Positions 13,662-15,583 of a stretch of DNA of 15,583 bases are shown here, piece after piece. Position 1 is the first letter of the stretch; the number at the start of each line of letters is the position of its first letter. The notes under the pieces were generated by a model. It made no database searches, was not told the origin of the DNA, and worked only from the letters and a program-made list of their open reading frames with translations. Source of the DNA: CAVQBP01 sp964448105 (GTDB lineage: Bacteria > Bacteroidota > Ignavibacteria > Ignavibacteriales > Ignavibacteriaceae); assembly GCA_964448105.1 (NCBI GenBank), contig CAYUVK010000118.1:1-15583 (forward strand), written 5' to 3'. The position numbers were made by a program, and so were the translations under genes.

Positions 13662-14864
13662 ATGCTAAAACTAAATCATTTAAATTATTACCGATTACCC
13701 TGGAATTTAACTGATAATGCTATTTCATGGCTAGAACCAACAGCTAAATGTAATTTATACTGCGACGGCTGTTATCGAAAGAATGAAAATAGTCATAAAT
13801 CTATGGAAGTGGTTAACCAGGAACTTGATGTTTTTACAAGCTTAAGAAAGTGCGATGGTGTATCAATTGCCGGCGGCGATCCTTTAACTCATCCGGATAT
13901 AATTGATATAGTGAAATCAGTAAAAGAAAGAGGGCTTAAACCTATTATAAATACAAACGGGTTAGCTTTAACTAAAGAATTATTGAAAGAACTAAAAAAA
14001 GCCGGTGTTTACGGGTTCACTTTCCATATTGATAGTAAACAAACCCGTCCACATTGGAAAGGCAAAAATGAGCTTGAATTAAATGAGCTTAGATATTACT
14101 ATGCAAGTATGCTTGCAGAAGCAAAAAATATTTCCTGTGCATTTAATTCAACTGTTTATGAAGACACAATGCATTATGTTCCTGAACTTGCTAAATGGGC
14201 GCAGCAGAATATTGATAAAGTCCAGGTAATGGTTTTTATTCTTTACAGGGCTGTAAATAATGAAAAAGTAGATTTCTATTTAGGTCCGAAGAAAATCGAT
14301 ATGGGTGAGCTTGTATATAACGAAGACGTTGAAGAAAGAACAGATATTCAGGCCGATGAAATAGTTGAACTTATTAGAACACAAGATCCCGATTTTGATC
14401 CCTGCGCTTATTTAAATGGCTCCGAAAAACCGGATTCATTCAAATGGTTATTAACCGGAAGGCTAGGAAATAAGAAAAAGATTTACGGCTACATGGGCAA
14501 AAAGTCGATGGAAATAATCCAAACTATGCACCATGTATTATACGACAGATATCTTGCTTATTCTGCTCCTAAGATGACGAAAAACGGGAAATCGATGCTT
14601 CTGCTTTCTCCGTTCGACAAAGGCTTGAGGAAAACATTTGTTAATTACTTAAAAAATCCTTTAAATATATTTAAGCGCCTGCATTACCAGTCTGTAATGA
14701 TTATCCAGCCGGTCGATTTTCTTGAAGACGGCAGGCAAAATATGTGCGACGGATGTCCTGATATAACAGTTTGGAATGGAAAGCTAGTCTGGTCATGCAG
14801 GATGGAAGAGCAGCTTAAGTATGGGCATAATATTAAAAGCTATCCAAAAAACTTCATGAATTGA
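13662..14864 (+). CDS. Radical SAM enzyme with C-terminal Cys cluster, substrate unknown
   Basis: 400 aa. ATG 13662 follows AAGGGG (13651-13656) by 5 nt. The AdoMet-binding Fe-S motif CNLYCDGC (Cys30, Cys34, Cys37) sits in the expected place after a short strand (ISWLEPTAK), and is followed by the GGDP motif (IAGGDPLTHPDI) and strands such as IINTNGLALTKELL and GFTFHIDS, so a (beta/alpha) radical SAM barrel is clear. The C-terminal part has CDGCPDITVWNGKLVWSC (Cys362, Cys365, Cys379), plus Cys248, which could ligate an auxiliary cluster; the number of Cys is fewer than in a full SPASM domain. A basic GRLGNKKKIYGYMGKK stretch lies between. The substrate cannot be read from the sequence: no precursor peptide or partner enzyme gene is next to it. 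Flanks are obgE (125 nt upstream, intergenic) and a repeat followed by a tRNA. Confidence 0.9.
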   Translation: MLKLNHLNYYRLPWNLTDNAISWLEPTAKCNLYCDGCYRKNENSHKSMEVVNQELDVFTSLRKCDGVSIAGGDPLTHPDIIDIVKSVKERGLKPIINTNGLALTKELLKELKKAGVYGFTFHIDSKQTRPHWKGKNELELNELRYYYASMLAEAKNISCAFNSTVYEDTMHYVPELAKWAQQNIDKVQVMVFILYRAVNNEKVDFYLGPKKIDMGELVYNEDVEERTDIQADEIVELIRTQDPDFDPCAYLNGSEKPDSFKWLLTGRLGNKKKIYGYMGKKSMEIIQTMHHVLYDRYLAYSAPKMTKNGKSMLLLSPFDKGLRKTFVNYLKNPLNIFKRLHYQSVMIIQPVDFLEDGRQNMCDGCPDITVWNGKLVWSCRMEEQLKYGHNIKSYPKNFMN

Positions 14865-14896
14865 ATCCTGAATGGATAATAATTAACCGTAATTTT

Positions 14897-14984
14897 ACCA
14901 CAGAGAACTCAGAGGATATACAGAGATAGCAGAGTGGAACATTTATCTCTGTTTCCTCTGCTTCTTCTCCGTTTTCTCTGTGGT
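14897..14984. repeat. CACAGAG-type inverted repeat, 38-bp arms
   Basis: Arms 14897-14934 and 14947-14984 are equal in length with a 12-nt loop. Aligning arm 1 with the reverse complement of arm 2 by eye gives 28 of 38 matches, with the outer 11 positions (ACCACAGAGAA) perfect. The arms consist of degenerate CAGAG units. Such ACCACAGAG...CTCTGTGG repeats are, as I recall, widespread in intergenic DNA of Bacteroidota and relatives. It follows the radical SAM stop by 32 nt. A TTTTT run (14990-14994) follows closely, so it might also end transcription. The rest of 14865-15122 holds only a small TAGGA-CAGC-TCCTA hairpin (15047-15060). Confidence 0.65.
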
Positions 14985-15122
14985 TAATGTTTTTAGTTAT
15001 ATGTAAAGTTTGATGAACTTAAAAAATTTATTTTGGATAGCACTGTTAGGACAGCTCCTACCTTCTAATTCTTTTGAAATTGAAGGTAATTGTTCATATA
15101 TTTACAAGCTCGAAATGAAAAT

Positions 15123-15196
15123 GGCGGGGTAGCTCAGTTGGTTAGAGCAGTGGAATCATAATCCACGTGTCGGGGGTTCGAATCCCTCCCCCGCTA
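15123..15196 (+). tRNA. tRNA-Met (anticodon CAT)
   Basis: A complete cloverleaf: acceptor GGCGGGG (15123-15129) with CCCCGCT before discriminator A (15196), including one G-T end pair; D arm GCTC/GAGC; anticodon stem GTGGA/TCCAC with loop ATCATAA and anticodon CAT at 15157-15159; variable GTGTC; T arm GGGGG/CCCTC around TTCGAAT. CCA is not encoded (CGA follows). The first acceptor pair argues against initiator tRNA, which has an unpaired 1-72 end and a GGG/CCC anticodon stem. Elongator Met is preferred; a tRNA-Ile2 with modified C34 shares the CAT anticodon and cannot be fully excluded. secG follows by 107 nt. Confidence 0.93.
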
Positions 15197-15303
15197 CGAA
15201 AAAGTATGGTTGTATGATTGAATGGATAAATATTTGAATTACATTTTCCATTTAACATCTTCCATATATTAAGTTAGTTTGAAATATTAGGAGATAAAAA
15301 ATT

Positions 15304-15583
15304 ATGTATTTTCTTTTGATTGCAATTATTTCAGTTGTGGCGATTCTATTGATGGTTATTGTTTTACTCCAATCAAGTAAAGGCGGAGGATTGGCAGGAA
15401 CTTTTGGCGGTGCGGGTAATATGGGCTCCATGTTCGGAACCAGGAGAACCGCTGATTTTTTAAGTAAAGCAACCTGGTGGTTAGGCGGAATACTAGCTTT
15501 TCTTTCTATTATTGCCAATTTATTTTTCTTACCCGGGAGTACAACTTCCGACCAGAGGCAAAGTATAATTCAGCAGTCAGGCA
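15304..15583 (+). CDS. secG: SecG, preprotein translocase subunit (partial, runs off the right edge)
   Basis: ATG 15304 is preceded by AGGAG (15289-15293), spacing 10. 93 codons are visible with no stop before the window ends. Sequence shows the SecG plan: first transmembrane helix (2-22), the conserved cytoplasmic loop QSSKGGGLAGTFGG (23-36) and MFGTRRTADFLSKAT (43-57), second helix (about 60-76) ending FFLPGS, then a polar Ser/Gln-rich tail. SecG joins SecY and SecE in the inner-membrane channel and aids SecA-driven export, relevant for the many secreted proteins encoded upstream. Family lengths are about 75-130 aa, so little is probably missing. No other gene fits this frame. Confidence 0.95.
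   Translation, partial: MYFLLIAIISVVAILLMVIVLLQSSKGGGLAGTFGGAGNMGSMFGTRRTADFLSKATWWLGGILAFLSIIANLFFLPGSTTSDQRQSIIQQSG

Noticed and set aside
15123..15196. tRNA-Ile2 or initiator tRNA reading of the CAT tRNA
   Set aside because: The paired acceptor end and GTGGA/TCCAC anticodon stem do not fit an initiator. Ile2 cannot be excluded strictly, but the overall sequence resembles elongator tRNA-Met of this group.

Overview
The window (15.6 kb, AT-rich, one 100-N scaffold gap) looks like a metagenome-derived contig from the Bacteroidota/Chlorobi group, most likely an Ignavibacteria-like lineage. This is inferred from the secreted proteins cut after '-FAQ' signal peptides, the many short lipoproteins, outer-membrane beta-barrels, weak or absent Shine-Dalgarno sites at several genes, a tRNA with no encoded CCA, and an NtrC-type regulator. 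No 16S or other decisive marker is present. All supported genes are on the + strand.

Layout. 1-313: an inverted-repeat fragment and a leader with a possible hairpin. 314-2116: a Tyr/Ser/Asn-rich outer-membrane-barrel-like protein. 2125-5761: six small secreted genes, five of them lipoprotein-like: a chagasin-like (I42) protein, an inhibitory-type serpin (I4), a DUF6970-like protein whose lipobox Cys reads as Trp, a 'GxRGQVxxGP' prealbumin-like protein, a 'DSRCPxGxxC' domain protein and a DUF6174-like protein starting at TTG. I read this as a surface anti-protease locus built from two unrelated inhibitor folds plus four accessory beta-domain proteins.

5869-10676: a tightly packed four-gene operon of membrane histidine kinase, sigma-54 NtrC-family regulator, exported coiled-coil protein and outer-membrane barrel. 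Junctions are 3 nt, 0 nt and a 4-nt ATGA overlap. It is a two-component system co-transcribed with two unrecognised envelope proteins.

11026-15583: a conserved-looking but unrecognised acidic-linker protein, the scaffold gap, obgE (ribosome-assembly GTPase), a stand-alone radical SAM enzyme, tRNA-Met(CAT), and secG, which runs off the right edge.

The intergenic DNA is unusually structured. Two composite elements (5141-5260 and 10810-10913) share one plan: an AACTGTTnnAACAGTT dyad, then 20 nt later a central hairpin or palindrome preceded by TGTTTTyATTAA, then an AACCGTTnnAACGGTT dyad. Both lie 3' of a gene block. A lone dyad (4182-4197), a pair of AACCTT/AAGGTT dyads (10686-10732) and an 88-bp CACAGAG inverted repeat (14897-14984) add to this. 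These composite elements and the anti-protease locus are the two things most worth a second look.
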